A program made the position numbers and the translations under genes. A stretch of DNA of 64,000 nt from Streptomyces guryensis (GTDB lineage: Bacteria > Actinomycetota > Actinomycetes > Streptomycetales > Streptomycetaceae). A model generated the notes under the pieces. The model was given only the letters and a program-made list of their open reading frames with translations, had not been told where the DNA came from and did no database searches. The stretch spans positions 617,506-681,505 of the forward strand of contig NZ_JAJSBI010000002.1 in NCBI RefSeq assembly GCF_021261325.1, given 5' to 3'. Of the stretch, positions 7,691 to 14,939 are shown piece by piece; within the stretch, counting starts at the first letter, position 1, and each line of letters starts with the position of its first letter.

Positions 7691-8938
7691 GTGAGGGATG
7701 ACAAGCCCGCGCCGGCCGCCGCGGGGACCATCGGCCGCAGATGGCTGTTTCCGTCGGCCCTGCTCCACGAGATCGACCCCGACGCCGGGCGGTCCGGGCG
7801 GCCCAGGCGCACCGTGCGGGACTGGGTCGTCGACTTCACCTGCTTCCTGCTCGCCGTGGCCATCGGTCTGGCGGCCGCGGACACCCTGCACCACGACACG
7901 CATACCCCGCACGCCCTCGCCGTCGTCGACCAGCTGCTCGGCGCGCTGGCCTGCGCCGCGGTATGGGCGCGCCGCCGCTGGCCGCTCGGACTCGCCGTCG
8001 CGATGATCCCCGTCGGCCTCCTGTCGAACACGGCGGGCGGCGCCGGCATGGTCGTCATCTTCACCCTCGCCGTGCACCGGCCCTTCCGGTACGTCGCCTG
8101 GATCGGCGGCGTCTCCATCGCGCTGATCCCGCCGTTCTTCTGGCTGCGCCCGGACCCCGACCTGCAGTTCGCGGGGGCGGTCGCGTTCGCCGAACTGCTC
8201 ACCCTCACCGTCATCGGCTGGGGCATGTTCGTACGGTCCAAGCGCCAGCTCATGGTGAGCCTGCGCGACCGCGCCCGGCGTGCCGAGACGGAGGCGCAGC
8301 TGCGCGCCGAGCAGGCGCAGCGGCTCGCCCGCGAGGCCATCGCCCGCGAGATGCACGACGTTCTCGCGCACCGGCTGACCCTGCTGAGCGTGCACGCCGG
8401 CGCCCTGGAGTTCCGGCCCGGCGCACCCCAGGAGGAGGTCGCGCGGGCGGCCGGGGTCATCCGCGAGAGCGCGCACGAGGCCCTCCAGGACCTGCGGGAG
8501 ATCATCGGCGTCCTGCGCGCGGGCGAGCCCGACGACGCGGGCCGCCCCCAGCCGACGCTCGCGGCCCTGGACGGGCTGGTCGCCGAGTGCCGCGAGGCCG
8601 GCATGAAGGTCACCCTCGCGAGTCGTGTGTCGGACCCCGCCGCCGTCCCCTCCTCCGTCGGCCGCACCGCGTACCGCATCGCCCAGGAGGCCCTGACCAA
8701 CGCTCGCAAGCACGCCCCCGGCACGGAGGTCACGGTCTCCGTCACGGGCACCCCTGGCGAGGGCCTTGTCGTCGACGTACGAAATCCCGCCCCCGAGGGC
8801 GACGTGCCCGCCGTCCCCGGCTCCGGGCAGGGGCTGATCGGGCTGACGGAACGGGCCACCCTGACCGGCGGCCGGCTCGAGCACGGGGCGGAGCCGGACG
8901 GCGGGTTCCGGGTGCGGGCGTGGCTGCCCTGGGGATGA
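7691..8938 (+). CDS. Sensor histidine kinase, NarL/DesK type
   Basis: A ~415-residue membrane histidine kinase with four or five hydrophobic segments in the first ~180 residues, a coiled-coil linker (RRAETEAQLRAEQAQRLARE), the HisKA_3 phospho-acceptor motif IAREMHDVLAHRL near residue 220, and a HATPase_c domain (YRIAQEALTNARKHA, then GQGLIGLTERA). It phosphorylates the response regulator that follows 47 nt downstream. Start is uncertain: TTG 7682 and GTG 7691 are both possible and neither has a strong ribosome site. The signal sensed is unknown. Confidence 0.9.
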   Translation: MRDDKPAPAAAGTIGRRWLFPSALLHEIDPDAGRSGRPRRTVRDWVVDFTCFLLAVAIGLAAADTLHHDTHTPHALAVVDQLLGALACAAVWARRRWPLGLAVAMIPVGLLSNTAGGAGMVVIFTLAVHRPFRYVAWIGGVSIALIPPFFWLRPDPDLQFAGAVAFAELLTLTVIGWGMFVRSKRQLMVSLRDRARRAETEAQLRAEQAQRLAREAIAREMHDVLAHRLTLLSVHAGALEFRPGAPQEEVARAAGVIRESAHEALQDLREIIGVLRAGEPDDAGRPQPTLAALDGLVAECREAGMKVTLASRVSDPAAVPSSVGRTAYRIAQEALTNARKHAPGTEVTVSVTGTPGEGLVVDVRNPAPEGDVPAVPGSGQGLIGLTERATLTGGRLEHGAEPDGGFRVRAWLPWG

Positions 8939-8985
8939 GGCGACCCGGGCGCGGCGGCCCCGCCCGCCGTGATTACGTAAGGCCC

Positions 8986-9648
8986 ATGACTGCGATCAGA
9001 CTGCTCCTCGTCGACGACGACCCCCTGGTGCGGGCCGGGCTGTCCCTGATGATGGGCGGCGCCGAGGACATCGAGATCGTCGGTGAGGCCGCCGACGGCG
9101 CCGAGGTCGAGGAGCTCGTCGACCGCACCCGCCCCGACGTGGTCCTCATGGACATCCGGATGCCGTCGGTGGACGGTCTCACGGCCACCGAGCGGCTACG
9201 GGACCGCAAGGACGCCCCGCAGGTCGTGGTCCTCACCACCTTCCACGCCGACGAACAGGTGCTGCGCGCCCTGCGCGCGGGTGCTGCCGGATTCGTCCTG
9301 AAGGACACCCCGCCCGCCGAGATCGTCGACGCCGTGCGCCGGGTCGCGGTCGGCGACCCCGTGCTGTCGCCCACCGTCACACGGCAGTTGATGGAGCACG
9401 CCGTGGGCTCCGGCGCCGACACCCGGCGCAGGCACGCGCGCGTGCGCATCGACACCCTCAACGACCGCGAGCGCGAGGTCGCCGTCGCGGTCGGCCGCGG
9501 CCTGTCCAACGCCGAGATCGCCACCACGCTCTTCATGAGCGTCCCCACCGTGAAGACCCATGTCTCCCGCATCCTGGCCAAACTCGACCTCAACAACCGT
9601 GTGCAGATCGCCCTGTTGGCGTACGACGCGGGCCTTCTGGAGGAATAG
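8986..9648 (+). CDS. NarL/FixJ-type response regulator
   Basis: A 220-residue response regulator: receiver domain with the acidic triad (LLLVDDDP near residue 8), the phospho-aspartate in DVVLMDIRMP near 54 and the KDTPP lysine near 105, then a LuxR-type helix-turn-helix (LNDREREVAVAVGRGLSNAE, about 155-174). It is the partner of the kinase immediately upstream. Targets are unknown; the divergent 66-residue membrane protein gene and the kinase operon itself are candidates by position only. Confidence 0.93.
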   Translation: MTAIRLLLVDDDPLVRAGLSLMMGGAEDIEIVGEAADGAEVEELVDRTRPDVVLMDIRMPSVDGLTATERLRDRKDAPQVVVLTTFHADEQVLRALRAGAAGFVLKDTPPAEIVDAVRRVAVGDPVLSPTVTRQLMEHAVGSGADTRRRHARVRIDTLNDREREVAVAVGRGLSNAEIATTLFMSVPTVKTHVSRILAKLDLNNRVQIALLAYDAGLLEE

Positions 9649-10130
9649 CGCTCCGCGGGATGGGCAGGTCGATCGTCTGCGGCGTCGCCATGGCTTGTCG
9701 CGCCCCGCGGCGCAGTCGCAGATCCTGACAGCCGCGCGCCCCTTCAGGGCACGGCCGAACCGCTGCGGACCTCGCGCGAACGCGCAGGATCCGTCCGGCG
9801 CACGGGCACTGACGCGGCCCGCCGCGCGTTGTCGATGCACCGGGGAGAACCGGGCGGGGGACGGGGCGGGACGCGGGGCCATGAAGAAGGTAATTGTGAT
9901 AGTCGAGCTGCGGCCCGGGTTGGGCTGCTGCCAGGCTCGGCGCCGACGTTCCGGCATGACCCACAAGGTAATTGGCGGCTCGTTGCAGCCTGCCGTTCGC
10001 CCGAGTTGTCTGCCGGACGTCGGCGTCGGCCTGGCCCACCCCGTTGGCTTGATCAGCAGCTTGTCCGCCATCTCGACGTGACTCATCACAGTTCTGCCAC
10101 GCGGTGACTCCACCCAGGCCGACGCGACCA
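9649..10130. other. 482-bp gap without a convincing gene
   Basis: No open frame here resembles a known protein. It contains a Streptomyces-type intergenic repeat (9677-9744). A second oddity is AAGGTAATTG occurring twice, near 9888 and 9965, each after a run of purines. A short forward frame (9882-10081, beginning MKKVIVIVELRPGLG) and an overlapping reverse one have no family signature. Given the truncated P450 gene that follows, the stretch may be the scar of a deletion. Confidence 0.5.
9677..9744 (-). repeat. Streptomyces-type intergenic repeat, copy A
   Basis: Read on the reverse strand, this segment shares with 12971-13037 the order GGGGCGCG-GGCTGT, then GATxTGCG, then CGCCGCG-GGGCGCGAC-AGCCA, with a few differences. 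The same motif is one I remember as common downstream of Streptomyces genes. Here it lies 29 bp past the response regulator stop. Confidence 0.6.
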
Positions 10131-10478
10131 CGGCCGGAGAACGCCACGTTCCGGTTCGCCGCCGAGCCCCTGGAGATCGGCGGCACCCGGATCGAGAAGG
10201 GCGACTTCGTGATGGTCGGCCTCACCGCCGCCGACCGCGACGGACTGCGCTATCCCGCCCCCGACCGCTTCGACATCCGCCGCGACACCCGCGGCCACCT
10301 GGCCTTCGGCCACGGCATCCACTACTGCCTCGGCGCCCCCCTGGCCCGCCTCGAAGCCCGCACGGCGATACGTACGCTGCTCGAGCGGGCCCCCGGCCTG
10401 GCCCTCGACGGCCCGCCCGGCGACCGGCTACCCGGCATGCTGATGCGCGGGGTGCGCAGCCTGCCGGTGCGCTGGTAG
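10131..10478 (+). pseudogene. Cytochrome P450, C-terminal fragment
   Basis: Only the last ~115 residues of a bacterial P450 are present: the TFRFAAEPLEIGGTRI segment, then the heme-binding loop FGHGIHYCLGAPLARLEA with its cysteine ligand, and a normal C-terminus. The first ~290 residues, including the oxygen-binding I-helix and the ExxR motif, are missing and not found upstream. The open frame begins at 10104 with unrelated proline/arginine sequence. This looks like a deletion remnant and cannot be an active oxygenase. Confidence 0.88.
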
Positions 10479-10512
10479 AACACCCTGATCCAGAAGTACT
10501 CAGGGGGCCTGC

Positions 10513-11013
10513 ATGCTGCGCACAGCGGAGATCACCGCCGAGCTGACCGGACAGCTCGGCGGCGACGACTTCCACAATCTGCACTGGCGTTCACAGTTCG
10601 AGTTCAGCGTGGACTGCTTCATCTGCGAGCGGACCGGCCGCACCACGGTCTACGAGCGCGGCGCGGAGCGGGCCCTGTGCTCGGGCAGCCGCAGCGGCTT
10701 CCGGCGCCACCGCACCGCGGGCCGGATCGCCGCGTACGACACCACCTCTGGCAAGGAGCGGCTGGTGCTGCGTGCCCTGGTCGACTTCTGGTGGGCGCCC
10801 TTCGAGGATGCGAAGGACGGCAGGCCGGCTCAGGCGCCCACCAGCCACCCCTGGGTGCGGTTGCACCTCGGGTACTGCTGCCCGAAGACCAAGGAGTCCG
10901 GCACCGACAGTATCCAGAGCAACCTGGTCCGGCCGTACGAGCTGCGCTGCACCCATTGCGAGTCACTGATGGCCGCGGACACCACGGCACCGGCGATACG
11001 CCTGCTCACCTGA
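10513..11013 (+). CDS. Cysteine-rich protein of unknown function, probable zinc binder
   Basis: A 166-residue soluble protein with cysteines in a spaced pattern: CFIC near residue 36, a single C near 57, CC near 121 and CTHC near 147. Two CxxC pairs plus histidines suggest a structural zinc site. The start ATG 10513 follows CAGGGGGCC. No signal peptide or membrane segment is visible. The gene overlaps the convergent oxidoreductase gene by 8 nt. I do not recognise the family; the composition suggests an intracellular protein conserved in actinobacteria, but that is unverified. Confidence 0.65.
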   Translation: MLRTAEITAELTGQLGGDDFHNLHWRSQFEFSVDCFICERTGRTTVYERGAERALCSGSRSGFRRHRTAGRIAAYDTTSGKERLVLRALVDFWWAPFEDAKDGRPAQAPTSHPWVRLHLGYCCPKTKESGTDSIQSNLVRPYELRCTHCESLMAADTTAPAIRLLT

Positions 11014-12028
11014 ACGCGGACTCGGCCCGGCCCGGAATCTCCGCGAGCGCCACCTGTCTGCGCTCCCGCCGGGAGACCTCGCAGGCCTCGGCGATCCGCA
11101 GCGCCTGCAGCGCCTCGCGACCGTCGCACGGATTGGCCCGCTGCCCGAGGACGACCTCGACGAACGCGCCCAGTTCGGCCTCGTAGGCGGGCCCGAAGCG
11201 CTCCAGGAAGCCGGACCACGGCTTGTCCGCGGCCGGCGGCCCGGTCGGCTCGGTGGAGGCGATCGGTGTTCGGTCGTCCAGGCCGACGACGATCTGGTCG
11301 AGCTCCCCGGCCAGTTCCATGCGGACGTCGTAGCCGGCGCCGTTCAGCCGGGTGGCCGTGGCCGTGGCGAGGGTGCCGTCGTCGAGCGTGAGCAGCGCGG
11401 CACCCGTGTCCACGTCACCCGCCTCCCGGAACATCGGCGGCCCCGCGTCGGACCCGGCCGCGTACACCTCGACGACCTCGTGCCCCGTCACCCAGCGCAG
11501 CGCGTCGAAGTCGTGGATCAGTGCGTCCCGGTACAGGCCGCCGGACAGCCGCAGCCATCCGGGCGCGGGAGGAACCTGGTCGGACGTCACCGCCCGTACG
11601 GTGTGCAGCCGCCCGAGTCGGCCCGCGGACACCGCGTCGCGCGCGCCCGTGTAGCCCGTGTCGAAGCGGCGCTGGAACCCCATCTGCAGAACCGTCCCGG
11701 CCGCCTCGACCTCGCTGATGGCGTGCAGGGTGCCGGGCAGGTCGAGCGCTATGGGCTTCTCGCAGAACACCGGGAGCCCCGAGCGTGCTGCCCGACCGAT
11801 CAGTTCGGCGTGGGCCGACGTCGCCGTCGTGATCACCACGGCGTCCACGCCCCACTTGAAGATCTCGTCCACTCCCGGCGCCGCCGTCTCTCCGAGGCGG
11901 AGCGCGAGCTCCTGGGCCCGCGCCGGATCCACATCCGTGAGGATCAGTGACCCGACCTCGCGGTTGCGGCTGAGCGTGTTCGCATGGATGGTGCCGATGC
12001 GGCCCGTACCGATGACCCCGATGCGCAT
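11006..12028 (-). CDS. Gfo/Idh/MocA-family oxidoreductase (inositol 2-dehydrogenase-like)
   Basis: A 340-residue NAD(P)-dependent dehydrogenase: Rossmann motif IGVIGTGRIGTIHA at the N-terminus, the family EKPIAL lysine motif near residue 96, and the GFQRRFD and HDFDALRWVTG segments of the substrate domain, the latter with the aspartate/histidine typical of inositol dehydrogenases. Likely substrates are inositols or sugars. The ATG at 12028 is the natural start. It is divergent from a GntR/UTRA regulator 102 bp away with a palindrome between them, so it is probably that regulator's target. Confidence 0.88.
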   Translation of the reverse strand: MRIGVIGTGRIGTIHANTLSRNREVGSLILTDVDPARAQELALRLGETAAPGVDEIFKWGVDAVVITTATSAHAELIGRAARSGLPVFCEKPIALDLPGTLHAISEVEAAGTVLQMGFQRRFDTGYTGARDAVSAGRLGRLHTVRAVTSDQVPPAPGWLRLSGGLYRDALIHDFDALRWVTGHEVVEVYAAGSDAGPPMFREAGDVDTGAALLTLDDGTLATATATRLNGAGYDVRMELAGELDQIVVGLDDRTPIASTEPTGPPAADKPWSGFLERFGPAYEAELGAFVEVVLGQRANPCDGREALQALRIAEACEVSRRERRQVALAEIPGRAESAFR

Positions 12029-12070
12029 GGAAACAAAGTGAGGGTTCAGTGCGTACGCTGTCAATGCATA

Positions 12071-12080
12071 TGTCCGGACA
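12071..12080. promoter_or_regulatory. Palindrome TGTCCGGACA, candidate GntR operator
   Basis: A perfect 10-bp palindrome lies centrally in the 102-bp gap between the divergent dehydrogenase and GntR genes. GntR/HutC-type regulators bind short palindromes of this kind beside their own gene. The assignment is by position and symmetry only. Confidence 0.5.
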
Positions 12081-12130
12081 ATCGAACTACACAACTTCCC
12101 GTCAACAACTCGTGGAGCTACGCTCGGCCC

Positions 12131-12895
12131 GTGCCGAAACCTGAAGTGGACCCGACCCTGTCGCTCGAGCTCAGAGTGGACCGGAGTTCTCCGGTGCCGT
12201 TGTACTTCCAGCTGTCCCAGCAGCTCGAAGCGGCGATCGAGCACGGAGCACTCACCCCCGGCAGCCTGCTGGGCAACGAGATCGAGCTGGCCGCACGGCT
12301 CGGACTGTCCCGGCCCACCGTCCGCCAGGCCATCCAGTCGCTCGTGGAGAAGGGCCTCCTGGTGCGTCGCCGCGGCGTGGGCACGCAGGTCGTGCACAGC
12401 CAGGTCAAGCGCCCCCTGGAGCTCTCCAGCCTCTACGACGACCTGGAGGCGGCCGGCCAGCGCCCCGCGACCAGGGTGCTGGTCAACACGGTCGTCCCGG
12501 CGACCGCCGAGGTCGCCGCCGCCCTCAACGTGGCCGAGGGCAGCGACGTCCACCGGGTGGAGCGCCTTCGGCTGGCGCACGGGGAGCCGATGGCCTACCT
12601 GTGCAACTTCATCCCGCCGGGCCTGCTCGACCTGGACACCGCGCAGCTGGAGGTCACCGGCCTGTACCGCATGATGCGCGCCGCCGGGATCACCCTGCAC
12701 AGCGCCCGCCAGACGATCGGCGCCCGCGGTGCCACGACCGCCGAGGCCGACCGCCTCGCCGAAACCGAGGGCGCCCCGCTGCTCACCATGCAACGCGTGA
12801 CTTTCGACGACACGGGCAGGGCGGTGGAGTACGGCACGCACACGTACCGGCCGACGCGCTACTCCTTCGAGTTCCAGCTGCTCGTACGGTCCTGA
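12131..12895 (+). CDS. GntR-family regulator with UTRA domain
   Basis: A 254-residue regulator: winged helix-turn-helix (VPLYFQLSQQLEAAI, then LAARLGLSRPTVRQAIQSL, about residues 18-70) and a UTRA ligand domain (VHRVERLRLAHGEPMAYLCN and a C-terminal RPTRYSFEFQLLVRS, the usual HutC-type ending). It most likely responds to a sugar or inositol derivative and controls the divergent dehydrogenase. GTG 12131 is preferred as start; GGAG is 13 nt upstream, and a longer in-frame reading would add non-family sequence. Confidence 0.88.
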   Translation: MPKPEVDPTLSLELRVDRSSPVPLYFQLSQQLEAAIEHGALTPGSLLGNEIELAARLGLSRPTVRQAIQSLVEKGLLVRRRGVGTQVVHSQVKRPLELSSLYDDLEAAGQRPATRVLVNTVVPATAEVAAALNVAEGSDVHRVERLRLAHGEPMAYLCNFIPPGLLDLDTAQLEVTGLYRMMRAAGITLHSARQTIGARGATTAEADRLAETEGAPLLTMQRVTFDDTGRAVEYGTHTYRPTRYSFEFQLLVRS

Positions 12896-12970
12896 AGGCG
12901 ACATGGGCGGAGATCGGTTGGTCGCAATGTCAGGACAAAGAAAACGGTCTGTGCGGAAGCGCGCCGTCGA

Positions 12971-13037
12971 GGGGCGCGGGGCTGTGTCGATATGCGGCTC
13001 CGCCGCGTGGGCGCGACCAGCCACGAACAACCCGCAC
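12971..13037 (+). repeat. Streptomyces-type intergenic repeat, copy B
   Basis: GGGGCGCGGGGCTGTGTCG followed by ATATGCGGCTCCGCCGCG and TGGGCGCGACCAGCCACG lies between the GntR stop and the ROK kinase start. It matches copy A (9677-9744) in opposite orientation. The central GCGGCTCCGCCGC can fold into a small hairpin, so it may act as a terminator. Confidence 0.65.
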
Positions 13038-13111
13038 CCGGCACCCATCGCGCACCGCCTTTGCTCCCCCGCACAGCACCCAGAGTCACGTTGAGGCACA
13101 ATCGGGCCTTG

Positions 13112-14260
13112 ATGAGCACCTACGGCAACTTCACCGCCCCCATAGGCTCCCGCCGTGCCCCCGCGCTCCGCACGGTCGGCACGAGGGAGCGCCGCTCGCA
13201 CCTGACCGCACCCCGTGTGCCGACGGTCGGCATCGACATCGGCGGCACAAAAGTGATGGCGGGCGTCGTCGACGCCGACGGCAACATCCTGGAGAAGCTC
13301 CGCGCGGAGACCCCGGACAAGTCCAAGAGCCCCAAGGTCGTCGAGGACACCATCGTCGAGCTGGTCCTGGACCTCTCCGACCGGCACGACGTGCACGCGG
13401 TGGGCATCGGCGCGGCCGGCTGGGTCGACGCCGACCGCAACCGCATCCTGTTCGCCCCGCACCTGTCGTGGCGCAACGAGCCCCTCCGGGACCGCCTCGC
13501 GGGCCGGCTCGCCGTGCCCGTCCTGGTCGACAACGACGCGAACTCCGCCGCCTGGGCCGAGTGGCGCTTCGGCGCCGGCCGCGGCGAGGACCACCTCGTC
13601 ATGATCACGCTCGGCACCGGCATCGGCGGCGCCATCCTGGAGGACGGCCAGGTCAAGCGCGGCAAGTACGGTGTCGCGGGTGAGTTCGGGCACATGCAGG
13701 TGGTCCCCGGCGGTCATCGCTGCCCGTGCGGCAACCGGGGCTGCTGGGAGCAGTACAGCTCCGGCAACGCGCTGGTCCGGGAGGCCAAGGAGCTGGCCGC
13801 CGCCGACTCCCCGGTGGCGTACGGGATCATCGAGCACGTCAAGGGCAACATCGCCGACATCACCGGCCCGATGATCACCGAGCTGGCCCGGGACGGCGAC
13901 GCGATGTGCATCGAGCTGCTGCAGGACATCGGGCAGTGGCTCGGCGTCGGCATCGCGAACCTGGCGGCGGCCCTGGACCCGTCCTGCTTCGTGATCGGCG
14001 GCGGCGTCTCGGCCGCCGACGACCTGCTGATCGGCCCCGCACGGGACGCCTTCAAGCGCCAGCTCACGGGCCGCGGCTACCGCCCGGAGGCCCGTATCGC
14101 GCGCGCCCAGCTCGGCCCCGAGGCCGGTATGGTCGGCGCCGCCGACCTCGCCCGCCTGGTGGCCCGCCGCTTCCGCCGCGCCAATCGACGCAGGGTCGAG
14201 CGGCACGAGCGCTACGAGCGGTACCTGGAGACCCGCCGCTCCGCCAGGGACAGCGCATGA
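13112..14260 (+). CDS. ROK-family sugar kinase (glucokinase-like)
   Basis: A 382-residue ROK kinase. After a ~42-residue extension come the phosphate motif GIDIGGTKVMAG, the active-site DNDANSAAWAEW segment near residue 148, LGTGIGGAI near 173, and the ROK zinc motif GHRCPCGNRGCWEQ near 200. ROK kinases phosphorylate glucose or related sugars; the lack of a DNA-binding domain excludes a ROK repressor. The ATG at 13112 is used. Its stop overlaps the next start (ATGA), so the membrane protein downstream is translationally coupled. Confidence 0.9.
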   Translation: MSTYGNFTAPIGSRRAPALRTVGTRERRSHLTAPRVPTVGIDIGGTKVMAGVVDADGNILEKLRAETPDKSKSPKVVEDTIVELVLDLSDRHDVHAVGIGAAGWVDADRNRILFAPHLSWRNEPLRDRLAGRLAVPVLVDNDANSAAWAEWRFGAGRGEDHLVMITLGTGIGGAILEDGQVKRGKYGVAGEFGHMQVVPGGHRCPCGNRGCWEQYSSGNALVREAKELAAADSPVAYGIIEHVKGNIADITGPMITELARDGDAMCIELLQDIGQWLGVGIANLAAALDPSCFVIGGGVSAADDLLIGPARDAFKRQLTGRGYRPEARIARAQLGPEAGMVGAADLARLVARRFRRANRRRVERHERYERYLETRRSARDSA

Positions 14261-14838
14261 CCGCCTCGCTGCCGCGTCAGGTCCTGCCCCCGGACGAGCC
14301 GCGCCGGCCGGCCGAGGACCGCCGTCACAAGATCCGCCGCAGGGCGCTCACCCTGCTCATCATCGTGCTGCTCATCGGCGTCCCGGCCGGCTATCTGGTG
14401 ATCTCCGCCAACCAGAGCCGCGACAGCGGCAAGGACAAGGAGGCCAAGTACGCGGCGACCGGCCTGACCAAGGGCTGGCCGTCGCAGGTGCAGCGCCGCC
14501 TCTACCAGGTGCCGATGCCGCACCCGTCGGGCAAGGTCGCCAGCTACGAGACGAACAACTGGAAGACCAGCCGTCTCTACGTCCAGTTCCAGACCCCGCT
14601 GCGCAACCTCGACGTCTTCCTCCACGACATGGGCGTCACCCGCGCCGATCTGAAGCGGGGCGACATCACCATCAGCGCCCGCGACCAGAAGATCACCGGC
14701 TGGGACTTCACCAGCCCGGGCCCCTGGTACGGCCTGGTCCACGAGCAGAAGGCACCCAAGCCCACCCAGTACGTCATGATGAGCCTGGGGAACAGGAACA
14801 ACCCGTTCTTCTACGTCGTCTCCCGGACGGTTCCGTGA
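14257..14838 (+). CDS. Single-pass membrane protein coupled to the ROK kinase, unknown function
   Basis: A 193-residue protein with an arginine-rich cytoplasmic start, one transmembrane helix at about residues 30-50 (ALTLLIIVLLIGVPAGYLVI) and a ~140-residue extracellular domain without cysteines (TGLTKGWPSQVQRRLY, then FLHDMGVTRADLKRGDITIS). The start overlaps the kinase stop by 4 nt. I do not recognise the domain. Coupling to a sugar kinase and proximity to the helicase operon are the only clues. Confidence 0.75.
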   Translation: MTASLPRQVLPPDEPRRPAEDRRHKIRRRALTLLIIVLLIGVPAGYLVISANQSRDSGKDKEAKYAATGLTKGWPSQVQRRLYQVPMPHPSGKVASYETNNWKTSRLYVQFQTPLRNLDVFLHDMGVTRADLKRGDITISARDQKITGWDFTSPGPWYGLVHEQKAPKPTQYVMMSLGNRNNPFFYVVSRTVP

Positions 14839-14939
14839 CGCGGCGGGCTTCGGCGCGGCCGCCGGAGCCGATTGTCAGACCCCGCCCGTAGAGTCGAAGA
14901 CGTCTGATCCGACACACGGGGCGGGAGGTGACAGGTCGT

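Noticed and set aside
13112..14260. ROK protein considered as a transcriptional repressor
   Set aside because: No helix-turn-helix; the N-terminal extension is short and basic, and kinase motifs are complete.
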